From the NCBI RefSeq assembly GCF_028463985.1, contig NZ_CP116766.1, positions 1,612,001-1,676,000 of the forward strand: 64,000 bases of DNA. The letters run 5' to 3'. Position numbers and translations under genes: made by a program. Under the pieces are notes generated by a model. It did no database searches. It was not told where the DNA came from and was given only the letters and a program-made list of their open reading frames with translations. Shown here in pieces: positions 1-6,725 of the stretch; position 1 is the first letter of the stretch; every line of letters starts with the position of its first letter. This DNA comes from Neisseria lisongii. GTDB taxonomy: Bacteria; Pseudomonadota; Gammaproteobacteria; Burkholderiales; Neisseriaceae.

Positions 1-180
1 AGCGACCTCGCACCGGAAATTTCCACCGTCTTCCTGATGCCGCCAAGAGAAATCGCCGAAGTGTCGTCCACCATGGTCAAAGGACTGGTCGGCCCCGAAG
101 GCTGGCGGGAAATGATTAAACGCTACTTGCCCGAAGCGGTGTATCACAAAATACTGCACGACCATCGGGATAAGGTTTGA
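1..180 (+). CDS. coaD: Phosphopantetheine adenylyltransferase, 3' end (partial)
   Basis: The first 59 codons of the window are the C-terminal end of CoaD, the enzyme that joins 4'-phosphopantetheine and ATP to make dephospho-CoA, the penultimate step of cytoplasmic coenzyme A synthesis. The visible stretch contains the family's segment with TVFLMPP followed by SSTMVKGL and ends RYLPEAVYHKIL, which corresponds to the conserved C-terminal helices of CoaD proteins. The nucleotidyl transferase signature is outside the window. The gene stops with TGA and is followed by an inverted DUS pair that probably terminates it. It faces the ypjD-like gene. The family assignment rests on recall of CoaD C-termini. 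Confidence 0.85.
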   Translation, partial: SDLAPEISTVFLMPPREIAEVSSTMVKGLVGPEGWREMIKRYLPEAVYHKILHDHRDKV

Positions 181-226
181 CTCAACCCAAAAATCTTTTA
201 TCGTGAATGAAAAAACAAATTATACA

Positions 227-289
227 AAGCCGTCTGAAAACGAGCAAAGCGAGTTTCTACACCGCTAAAATGCGATTTTCAGACGGCTT
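227..289. terminator. Inverted DUS pair, bidirectional terminator candidate
   Basis: A DUS core and its reverse complement face each other (229-240 and 276-287), with matching AAAGCC/GGCTTT flanks. The loop contains the DUS-linked repeat beginning GAGCAAAGCGA. It lies between the convergent coaD and ypjD-like genes, the usual place for such terminators in Neisseria. Confidence 0.6.
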
Positions 290-367
290 TGTAGTGAAAT
301 AACCCCAAAGCAATACAAGGCGGCAAGGCGAAGCCAACGCTGTAGTGCTTTGAGGTTATTTCACTAC
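285..367. repeat. CREE-like element with non-standard terminal repeats
   Basis: An 83-bp palindromic element. The ends GTAGTGAAATAACCCCAAAG and its near reverse complement flank an interior with ACAAGGCGGCAAGGCGAAGCC followed by AACGC. The interior resembles the shoulder of Correia repeats, whereas the termini differ from the TATAGTG... ends seen elsewhere in this window. It overlaps the downstream edge of the ypjD-like gene. Confidence 0.6.
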
Positions 368-378
368 ATCATCACCCA

Positions 379-1185
379 TCAGCGGTGCAGAATCACTTCC
401 AATACAAACTTACTGCCGACATACGCCAAAACCAGACTGGCGAAGCCGATGATGGTCCAAATGGCGGCTTTTTTGCCCCGCCATGCCATCATGCTGTGTT
501 TGAGCAGCAGGGCGGCATAAATCAGCCATGAGATAATGCTGAACACGGTTTTATGTGTCAGCACAAACGGTTTGCCGAACACACTTTCGGAGAAGAATGT
601 GCCGCTGACCACTGAATAAGTGAGCAATACAAATCCCGCCAGCATGGTGCGGAACATGATTTTTTCCAAGCTCAACAGCGGCGGCAGGAAATTGGCAAGG
701 GTGGAAAAGCGGCGTTTGTGCAGGCTGCGGTTGAGCAGCAGAATCAGCACGGCAAACAGGGTAACGATGCCGAACAGCCCATACGCCAGCAGCGATGTGC
801 CGATATGCAGCATAAACGGTAAATCGCTGATTTGGTAGCCGACAAATTTGCCGGGGAAAATCAGTCCGAGCAGCATCATCAGCGTGGCGCAGGGATACAG
901 CAGCAGCTGCAGCCCCCGCAGGCAGTAGAAGAAGCTGCCGGCAAAATAAAGCATCAGCATCAGCCACACTATCAGGCTGACCGAGTAGCCGAAGCCGGTA
1001 ATCAGGATATGGTCTTGCAGCACGGGCATCATCAATGCTGCGCCGTGTGCCAGCAGCGCTGCGCCCAAAATGCCCAATTCGAGGGCGAGCGGGTAGCGTT
1101 TGCCGCCGTATTTTTTGTGGTGCGTCCACACAAAGGCAGAAAGGGCGGCATACACCGCAATCAGGCAGATTAAAACGATAGGCAT
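379..1185 (-). CDS. YpjD-like inner membrane protein (cytochrome c assembly / HemX family)
   Basis: A 268-residue polytopic membrane protein with about eight hydrophobic segments spread over its whole length, starting with a membrane helix at residues 1-20. It resembles the CcsA/HemX-type cytochrome c assembly superfamily, and specifically the YpjD branch, which in many beta- and gammaproteobacteria sits beside and divergent from ffh exactly as here. YpjD has no firmly established biochemical role. A histidine lies near residue 127 in LPFMLHIG and another near residue 208 in LTHKTVF; both are positions where relatives carry haem-linked histidines. The gene diverges from ffh, with a shared promoter region at 1186-1466. 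Family membership is fairly secure; function in c-type cytochrome assembly is inference. Confidence 0.75.
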   Translation of the reverse strand: MPIVLICLIAVYAALSAFVWTHHKKYGGKRYPLALELGILGAALLAHGAALMMPVLQDHILITGFGYSVSLIVWLMLMLYFAGSFFYCLRGLQLLLYPCATLMMLLGLIFPGKFVGYQISDLPFMLHIGTSLLAYGLFGIVTLFAVLILLLNRSLHKRRFSTLANFLPPLLSLEKIMFRTMLAGFVLLTYSVVSGTFFSESVFGKPFVLTHKTVFSIISWLIYAALLLKHSMMAWRGKKAAIWTIIGFASLVLAYVGSKFVLEVILHR

Positions 1186-1339
1186 AGGAAACTTTCCAGT
1201 GTCGCCGAAACGGTTTGCTCCCTTGCGGCATCGGTCCGCCTGATTCGGGAAACATCCGTTTCGGCCGTATGCGGCAAGGCATACGGTAAGAGAAACAACT
1301 CAAAGCGTTTGCGTGAAACAACACTTTTAACTATCGCAT

Positions 1340-1368
1340 TTTAAAGTTAAACGACTATGGTGTAAAAT
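1340..1368 (+). promoter_or_regulatory. Candidate ffh promoter
   Basis: TTTAAA at 1340-1345 and TAAAAT at 1363-1368 are separated by 17 bp, about 100 bp upstream of ffh. The -35 is poor, so this is a plausible sigma-70 promoter only. Confidence 0.35.
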
Positions 1369-1418
1369 GAAACCCATTTTCGCTCGCGATATTTCCGTGC
1401 AGACGCAATCTATCCCTG

Positions 1419-1449
1419 TTTTCAGACGGCATCAGGCCGTCTGAAAACG
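1419..1449. repeat. Inverted DUS pair upstream of ffh
   Basis: TTTTCAGACGGC and GCCGTCTGAAAA face outward with only four to six bases between them, just before the ffh ribosome binding site (GAGGA, about 1456). Transcribed, this forms a tight hairpin in the ffh leader. Confidence 0.7.
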
Positions 1450-1466
1450 CAACTTGAGGACACCCG

Positions 1467-2837
1467 ATGTTAGACAATTTAACCAACCGTTTCAGCAATG
1501 TGCTGAAAAATATCCGAGGCCACGCCAAGCTGACCGAAGACAATATCAAAGAAGCCCTGCGGGAAGTCCGCCTTGCCCTGCTTGAAGCCGACGTTGCCCT
1601 GCCGGTGGTCAAAGAATTTGTGAACAATGTCAAAGAAAAAGCGCTCGGTCAGGAAGTAACGGGCAGCCTCACACCCGATCAGGCGTTTATCGGCGTGGTC
1701 AATGAAGCCCTGATTGAATTGATGGGCAAGGAAAACAAAACGCTGGATTTGTCGGTGTCGCCGCCGGCGGTGGTGTTGATGGCCGGTTTGCAGGGTGCGG
1801 GTAAAACCACGACCGTGGGCAAACTGGCACGCCTGCTCAAAGCCGAGCAGAAAAAGAAAATTCTGGTGGTGTCCGCCGACGTGTACCGCCCCGCCGCCAT
1901 CGAACAGCTGCGCCTGCTGGCCGAACAGGTCGGCGTGGACTTTTTCCCGTCCGATGTCAGCCAGCAGCCGGTGGACATTGCCCGTGCTGCCGTCGATTAT
2001 GCCAAAAAACATTTCTATGACGTGCTGATGGTCGATACCGCCGGCCGCTTGGCGATTGACGAAGAAATGATGAACGAAATTAAGGCATTGCACGCTGCAG
2101 TCAATCCGGTGGAAACCCTGTTTGTGGTCGATGCCATGCTCGGTCAGGATGCTGTGAACACGGCGCAGGCGTTTAACGAAGCCCTGCCGCTCACCGGTGT
2201 GATTCTGACCAAAATGGACGGCGATTCGCGCGGCGGTGCGGCATTGTCGGTGCGCCAAGTTACCGGCAAACCGATTAAATTTATCGGTATCGGCGAAAAA
2301 GTCAGCGGTCTCGAGCCGTTCCACCCCGACCGTATCGCCAGCCGCATTTTGGGCATGGGCGACGTGTTGAGCCTGATTGAGGACGTTCAAAAAGGCATAG
2401 ACGAAGAAGCCGCCGCCAAAATGGCGAAAAAAATCCAAAAGGGCAAGGGTTTTGATTTAAATGATTTTAAAGAACAAATCCAGCAAATGCGCAATATGGG
2501 CGGCTTGGAAAACCTGATGTCGAAAATGCCGGGGCAAATCGGCCAGCTTTCCAAACAGATTCCCGAAGGCACGGCGGAAAAAGCGATGGGCAAAGTCGAG
2601 GCGATTATCAATTCGATGACCCCGAAAGAACGTGCCAATCCGGCGCTGATTAAGGCCGGACGCAAACGCCGCATTGCCGCCGGTGCGGGAACGACGGTGC
2701 AGGAAGTCAATAAAATGCTCAAGCAGTTTGAACAGTCGCAGCAGATGATGAAGATGTTCAGCGGCAACGGCATGGCCAAGCTGATGCGCATGGCAAAAGG
2801 TCTGAAAGGCATGAAGGGCATGTTCCCCGGCCTGTGA
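1467..2837 (+). CDS. ffh: Signal recognition particle GTPase Ffh
   Basis: Ffh is the protein subunit of the bacterial SRP; with 4.5S RNA it binds hydrophobic signal sequences on translating ribosomes and delivers them to FtsY at the inner membrane. The 456-residue length is normal. The N domain occupies roughly residues 1-90. The G domain shows the P-loop GLQGAGKTT (107-115), DTAGRL, TKMDGDSRGG and GIGEKVSGLEPF. The methionine-rich M domain (about 325-456) ends in MMKMF...GMFPGL, which binds RNA and signal peptides. The start is preceded by GAGGA with good spacing. It is monocistronic, with an inverted DUS pair on each side. Confidence 0.97.
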   Translation: MLDNLTNRFSNVLKNIRGHAKLTEDNIKEALREVRLALLEADVALPVVKEFVNNVKEKALGQEVTGSLTPDQAFIGVVNEALIELMGKENKTLDLSVSPPAVVLMAGLQGAGKTTTVGKLARLLKAEQKKKILVVSADVYRPAAIEQLRLLAEQVGVDFFPSDVSQQPVDIARAAVDYAKKHFYDVLMVDTAGRLAIDEEMMNEIKALHAAVNPVETLFVVDAMLGQDAVNTAQAFNEALPLTGVILTKMDGDSRGGAALSVRQVTGKPIKFIGIGEKVSGLEPFHPDRIASRILGMGDVLSLIEDVQKGIDEEAAAKMAKKIQKGKGFDLNDFKEQIQQMRNMGGLENLMSKMPGQIGQLSKQIPEGTAEKAMGKVEAIINSMTPKERANPALIKAGRKRRIAAGAGTTVQEVNKMLKQFEQSQQMMKMFSGNGMAKLMRMAKGLKGMKGMFPGL

Positions 2838-2858
2838 TGCCTTGCCCGAACACACATC

Positions 2859-2961
2859 AGGCCGTCTGAAAACTGAACAATCTACTATAGGAAAGTTGGT
2901 TTAAGCGAAACCTGCGGTTTTAGCTTCGCTGAAATTCGTTTCACTCATTTTCAGACGGCCT
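2859..2961. terminator. Inverted DUS pair with DUS-linked repeat, ffh terminator candidate
   Basis: AGGCCGTCTGAA at 2859-2870 pairs with TTCAGACGGCCT at 2950-2961. The right half of the loop is the DUS-linked repeat in reverse orientation (GCGAAACC...TTTTAGCTTCGC...CATTTTCAGACGG). Confidence 0.55.
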
Positions 2962-3068
2962 TGCTGCCCGATATGCCATTATCTTCCAAACTTATCGCCA
3001 AGGTTTCTTTAGAGATTGTCCGCCTGCGTGCTACAATCCGCATTCTTTGAAAGACATTCCGAATAAAA

Positions 3069-3728
3069 ATGAACTGGCCCTATCTGATTGCTGCGATACC
3101 GAAATTTGTCGAAGCGGCAAAACTCACGCTTGAGCTGTCGCTTTACGGCATCGCCCTGTCGCTGCTGCTCGGGCTGGCGGTGGCGGTGGTAACCGCCTAT
3201 CAAATCAAGCCGCTCAACACGCTGGCCCGTGCCTACATCGAGCTTTCTCGCAACACGCCGCTGCTGATTCAGCTTTTTTTCCTGTACTACGGCCTGCCGA
3301 AAATCGGCATTAAGTGGGACGGTTTCACCTGCGGCGTGATTGCCTTGGTCTTTTTGGGCGGAAGCTATATGGCGGAAGCCATCCGTGCCGGTATTCTCGC
3401 CGTGCCGAAAGGACAGGTCGAAGCGGGCAAGTCCATCGGTTTGAGCCGCCTGCAGGTGTTCCGCCATATCGAACTGCCGCAGGCGTGGGCGGTAGCGGTG
3501 CCGGCGCTGGGGGCAAATGTGTTGTTTTTAATGAAGGAAACTTCGGTAATCAGCGCCGTCGGCATTGCCGAACTGCTGTTTGTAACCAAAGACATTATCG
3601 GCATGGACTATAAAACCAACGAAGCCCTGTTTCTGCTGTTTGCCAGCTATCTGATTATCCTGCTGCCGGTTTCGCTGCTGGCACGCTGGGCGGAAAAACG
3701 GATGCGGAGGGCGAAATATGGCGCTTGA
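3069..3728 (+). CDS. Polar amino acid ABC transporter permease (first)
   Basis: One of two membrane subunits of a periplasmic-binding-protein-dependent amino acid importer of the HisM/GlnP family. The 219 residues contain about five membrane segments. The EAA loop reads EAGKSIGLSRLQVFRHIELP (about residues 118-137) and contacts the ATPase. It is the first gene of a four-gene operon (permease, permease, ATPase, binding protein) and overlaps the second permease by 11 bp, implying translational coupling. The binding protein's resemblance to CjaA suggests cysteine or cystine as substrate. The TACAAT at 3032-3037 could be the -10 of the operon promoter. Confidence 0.9.
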   Translation: MNWPYLIAAIPKFVEAAKLTLELSLYGIALSLLLGLAVAVVTAYQIKPLNTLARAYIELSRNTPLLIQLFFLYYGLPKIGIKWDGFTCGVIALVFLGGSYMAEAIRAGILAVPKGQVEAGKSIGLSRLQVFRHIELPQAWAVAVPALGANVLFLMKETSVISAVGIAELLFVTKDIIGMDYKTNEALFLLFASYLIILLPVSLLARWAEKRMRRAKYGA

Positions 3729-4386
3729 TTGGCTGTTTGAAGGGCAAAACATCGCCCGTTTGGCACAAGGGCTGCGGCTGACGGCGGAAATCTCGCTGAT
3801 TTCGGTGCTGCTGTCCTGTATTTTGGGTACGCTGTTCGGCCTGCTGCTGCGTGCCGACAACCCGCTGCTGCGTTTCGTCAGCCGCCTGTATCTCGAAACC
3901 ATGCGCATTGTGCCGATTTTGGTGTGGTTGTTCGGCTTTTATTTCGGGCTGTCGGTTTGGACGGGCATTCATGTGGACGGTTTTTGGGTCTGCGTGTGGG
4001 TGTTTGTGTTGTGGGGCATCGCCGAAATGGGCGACTTGGTGCGGGGTGCGCTCGCTTCCATCGAAACCCACCAAGTCGAATCAGGGCTGGCGCTGGGCTT
4101 GAGCCGTTGGCAGGTATTCTGCCACATCGAATTGCCGCAAAGTATCCGCCGGGTTTTGCCGGGTGCCATCAACCTCTTTACCCGCATGATTAAAACCAGC
4201 TCGCTGGCGGCCTTAATCGGCGTGATTGAAGTCGTAAAAGTCGGCCAGCAGATTATCGAAAACTCGCTGCTGGTCATGCCCAACGCCTCGTTTTGGGTGT
4301 ACGGACTGATTTTTGTGCTGTATTTTGCGTGCTGCTATCCGCTTTCACTGTGGGCGGCACGCTTGGAACGCAAATGGGAACACTGA
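3718..4386 (+). CDS. Polar amino acid ABC transporter permease (second)
   Basis: The partner permease, 222 residues with about five membrane segments and its own EAA loop, ESGLALGLSRWQVFCHIELP (about residues 121-140). The start ATG lies inside the end of the preceding gene and the stop is directly followed by the ATPase start (TGATATG), so all three are co-translated. Two different permeases imply a heterodimeric membrane pore, as in the histidine and glutamate systems. Substrate is inferred from the binding protein downstream. Confidence 0.9.
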   Translation: MALDWLFEGQNIARLAQGLRLTAEISLISVLLSCILGTLFGLLLRADNPLLRFVSRLYLETMRIVPILVWLFGFYFGLSVWTGIHVDGFWVCVWVFVLWGIAEMGDLVRGALASIETHQVESGLALGLSRWQVFCHIELPQSIRRVLPGAINLFTRMIKTSSLAALIGVIEVVKVGQQIIENSLLVMPNASFWVYGLIFVLYFACCYPLSLWAARLERKWEH

Positions 4387-4387
4387 T

Positions 4388-5119
4388 ATGGCTTTATTGA
4401 GCATACGCAATCTACACAAACAATACGGCAGCACAACCGCCATTCCGTCGCTGGACTTAGACCTGCAAAAAGGCGAAGTCATCGTTCTGCTCGGCCCGTC
4501 CGGCTGCGGCAAATCCACGCTGCTGCGCTGCATCAACGGTTTGGAAGAACATCAGGGCGGCAGCATCGTCATGGACGGTGTCGGCGAATTCGGCAAAGAC
4601 GTATCATGGCAGCAGGCACGGCAGAAAGTCGGCATGGTGTTTCAAAGTTACGAACTGTTTGCCCATATGAACGTTATCGACAACATCCTGCTCGGCCCGC
4701 TCAAAGCCCAAAACCGCAGCCGTGCCGAAGTCGAAGCGCAGGCAGACAAACTGCTGGCACGGGTCGGCCTGCTCGACCGCAAAACCGCCTACCCCCGGGA
4801 ATTATCGGGCGGACAGAAACAGCGTATCGCCATCGTGCGCACATTGTGTATGAATCCCGAAGTGATTCTGCTGGACGAAATCACCGCCGCCCTCGATCCC
4901 GAAATGGTACGGGAAGTGTTGGACGTAGTGCTGGAATTGGCCAAAGAAGGCATGAGTATGCTGATTGTTACCCACGAAATGGGCTTCGCCCGCAAAGTGG
5001 CCGACCGCATCGTCTTTTTAGATGCCGGCAAAATCATCGAAGAAAACACCCCCGAAGGCTTTTTCTCCGACCCCAAAAGCGAACGTGCCAAACAGTTTCT
5101 GGCCGGCATGGACTACTAA
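4388..5119 (+). CDS. Polar amino acid ABC transporter ATP-binding protein
   Basis: The cytoplasmic ATPase of the importer, 243 residues with Walker A GPSGCGKST (36-44), Q-loop VFQSYELF, signature ELSGGQKQR (about 137) and Walker B VILLDEITAALD (about 158). The Walker B context DEITAALD differs slightly from the usual DEPTSALD, but the catalytic Asp-Glu is intact. A longer reading to 4313 is open but overlaps the permease out of phase with normal family N-termini; MALLSIRNLHKQYG is the family start. It is followed by DUS and a gap of about 150 bp before the binding protein. Confidence 0.95.
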   Translation: MALLSIRNLHKQYGSTTAIPSLDLDLQKGEVIVLLGPSGCGKSTLLRCINGLEEHQGGSIVMDGVGEFGKDVSWQQARQKVGMVFQSYELFAHMNVIDNILLGPLKAQNRSRAEVEAQADKLLARVGLLDRKTAYPRELSGGQKQRIAIVRTLCMNPEVILLDEITAALDPEMVREVLDVVLELAKEGMSMLIVTHEMGFARKVADRIVFLDAGKIIEENTPEGFFSDPKSERAKQFLAGMDY

Positions 5120-5121
5120 TT

Positions 5122-5230
5122 TAATGCCGTCTGAAAACGAGCAAAGCGAGTTTCTGCATAGGTAAAAATTGTTTTATAGCAGATAAATTCCATTCGCTAT
5201 ATCAGACAGCCCCGATTTTCAGACGGCCTC
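5122..5230. repeat. DUS pair with DUS-linked repeat between ABC ATPase and binding protein
   Basis: ATGCCGTCTGAA (about 5124) is followed by the DUS-linked repeat (GAGCAAAGCGAGTTTCTGCA), and TTTTCAGACGGCC lies at about 5216-5228. In between is a TATAGCAGAT...ATTCGCTATA inverted repeat (about 5176-5202) resembling a degenerate repeat end. This probably reduces read-through, so the binding protein may be expressed from its own start as well. Confidence 0.5.
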
Positions 5231-5268
5231 CCCCGTTTAAATTCAACCCACACAAAAAGGAAGAAAGT

Positions 5269-6123
5269 ATGAAACTGAACAGCAAATTCAAAGCCCTGCT
5301 CGCAGGCGTTACCCTCAGCCTCGGACTGGCCGCCTGCGGCGGTTCGGCACAGGAAGCCGCCGACAAACCGGCAGCCGCAGCCGACACCGTTGCCGCCATC
5401 AAAGAAAAAGGCGTTATCCGCATCGGCGTATTCGGCGACAAACCGCCGTTCGGCTATGTTGATGCCGAGGGCAAAAACCAAGGCTTTGACGTAGAAATCG
5501 CCAAAGAAATGGCCAAAGACCTGCTCGGCAGCCCCGACAAAGTCGAATTTGTGCTGACCGAAGCGGCCAACCGTGTCGAATACATCCGTTCCGGCAAAGT
5601 GGACGTTTTGCTCGCCAACTTCACCCAAACCCCTGAACGTGCCGAAGCCGTCGATTTCGCCGAGCCTTACATGAAAGTCGCCTTGGGCGTGGTTTCTCCG
5701 AAAAACCAACCCATTACCGACGTTGCCCAGTTGAAAGACCAAACCCTGCTGGTCAACAAAGGCACCACCGCCGATGCGTTTTTCACTAAAAACCACCCTG
5801 AAGTCAAACTGTTGAAATTCGACCAAAACACCGAAACCTTCGACGCTTTGAAAGACGGCCGCGGCGTGGCACTGTCGCACGACAATGCGCTGCTGTGGGC
5901 GTGGGCAAAAGAAAACCCTGATTTTGAAGTAGCCATCGGCAACATCGGCCCGGCCGAATCCATTGCCCCTGCGGTGAAAAAAGGCGACCAAGCCCTGCTG
6001 GATTGGGTAAACAGCGAAATTGCCGCCATGAAAAAAGACGGCCGTCTGAAAACCGCCTACGAAAAAACCCTGATGCCGGTGTACGGCGACAAAGTGAAAC
6101 CGGAAGAGCTGCTGGCCGAATAA
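5269..6123 (+). CDS. Amino acid ABC transporter substrate-binding lipoprotein, CjaA-like (cysteine/cystine)
   Basis: The periplasmic receptor of the importer, 284 residues. The N-terminus is a lipoprotein signal with lipobox LAAC (Cys23), so it is anchored to the membrane by lipid. The mature part is an SBP_bac_3 domain with close likeness, from memory, to Campylobacter CjaA, a cysteine-binding protein: IRIGVFGDKPPFGYVD, ANFTQTPERAE, NKGTTADAFF, LSHDNALLWAWA. Gonococcal relatives are structurally characterised cystine and cysteine receptors. It is the last gene of the operon and is followed by a strong hairpin terminator. Substrate class is well supported; cysteine versus cystine is inference. 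Confidence 0.88.
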   Translation: MKLNSKFKALLAGVTLSLGLAACGGSAQEAADKPAAAADTVAAIKEKGVIRIGVFGDKPPFGYVDAEGKNQGFDVEIAKEMAKDLLGSPDKVEFVLTEAANRVEYIRSGKVDVLLANFTQTPERAEAVDFAEPYMKVALGVVSPKNQPITDVAQLKDQTLLVNKGTTADAFFTKNHPEVKLLKFDQNTETFDALKDGRGVALSHDNALLWAWAKENPDFEVAIGNIGPAESIAPAVKKGDQALLDWVNSEIAAMKKDGRLKTAYEKTLMPVYGDKVKPEELLAE

Positions 6124-6152
6124 TCCGCCGGTGCAACCGTTCATCAATGCAG

Positions 6153-6183
6153 AACCGACAGCCGCTGTGCTGTCGGTTTTTTC
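6153..6183 (+). terminator. Rho-independent terminator of the ABC operon
   Basis: ACCGACAG and CTGTCGGT form a stem (6154-6177) followed by a run of Ts, about 30 bp after the binding protein stop. Confidence 0.9.
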
Positions 6184-6222
6184 AATATTCTTATCGGATA
6201 TAGTAAATACACTGAATAATTT

Positions 6223-6371
6223 ATACGGTTTTTAAACAGGGCGTAGGTTGGGTCGAGACCCAACACGATTGAAAACACCTTGAAACATAAGGTTTTGTTG
6301 GGTTACGCTCGTGCCTCGCTAACCTCAATCTACGCCTGCTTTTGTATGGAAAATTCGGTGTTTTAACTATA
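6223..6371. repeat. 149-bp palindromic repeat, copy 1
   Basis: It matches 61832-61980 over its full 149 bp without indels; I count seven mismatches. It contains the perfect palindrome GTTGGGTCGAGACCCAAC, and its outer parts (GGCGTAGGTTGGG and CCTCAATCTACGCC) are an imperfect inverted repeat, so it can fold on itself. No coding capacity was found. It occupies part of the 600-bp gene-free stretch upstream of polA. Confidence 0.85.
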
Positions 6372-6414
6372 GAACAACCTGCTGTGCAAATTGACAAAAG
6401 AAACCGTTTCAGCA

Positions 6415-6590
6415 TAAAGCTAGGGCATCAGGCAAACAACGGCTGCTACCGTTGCCGCCTGACTAGGTTATCATCAGAAGGCGTTACTGCTTGCCAACAT
6501 CAGGATACTAAGAAGATGATTTGAAGGGTGAGCTTCATTTCATTTCTCCCTAGTGAGCGCCCATCGGAAACGGTGGGCGTTTCGCTTGTT
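6415..6590 (+). ncRNA. Candidate structured small RNA upstream of polA
   Basis: No convincing ORF is present. The sequence shows three nested or serial hairpins. CAGGC...GCCTG encloses AACGG...CCGTT (about 6430-6464). AGGG...CCCT encloses a CU-rich stretch (about 6525-6552). A final 8-bp stem CGCCCATC/GGTGGGCG with loop GGAAAC (about 6558-6579) is followed by TTTCGCTT, resembling a terminator. The exposed TTTCTCCC could pair with Shine-Dalgarno sequences, as CU-rich loops of neisserial trans-acting RNAs do. It is not recognised as a known RNA family. Function and ends are inference. Confidence 0.4.
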
Positions 6591-6658
6591 GAACCACGCA
6601 ACAGGGGAAATGATAAAACCGTTTTGATATGGCGCAACCCGCATGAAACCGCCCCGCC

Positions 6659-6690
6659 GTAATACTTTTAAAGTGAATTCACGATATAAT
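6659..6690 (+). promoter_or_regulatory. CREE right-end remnant merging into the putative polA -10 box
   Basis: The 28 bases at 6659-6686 are the same as the right end of the full CREE-like element at 9660-9823 (beginning GTAATACTTTTAAAGTG). Their last two bases form the start of TATAAT at 6685-6690, 35 bp before the polA start. No left half is present. No good -35 lies 17 bp upstream. Confidence 0.45.
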
Positions 6691-6725
6691 GCCCCGATGA
6701 TTCCGAGTTAAGCGAAAGTATATTT

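Noticed and set aside
4313..4387. N-terminal extension of the amino acid ABC ATPase
   Set aside because: It overlaps the permease gene; the family N-terminus begins at the ATG at 4388.
6342..6524. Short ORF of 60 codons within the polA upstream gap
   Set aside because: It starts in the 149-bp repeat and runs through the structured RNA candidate; the translation looks random.
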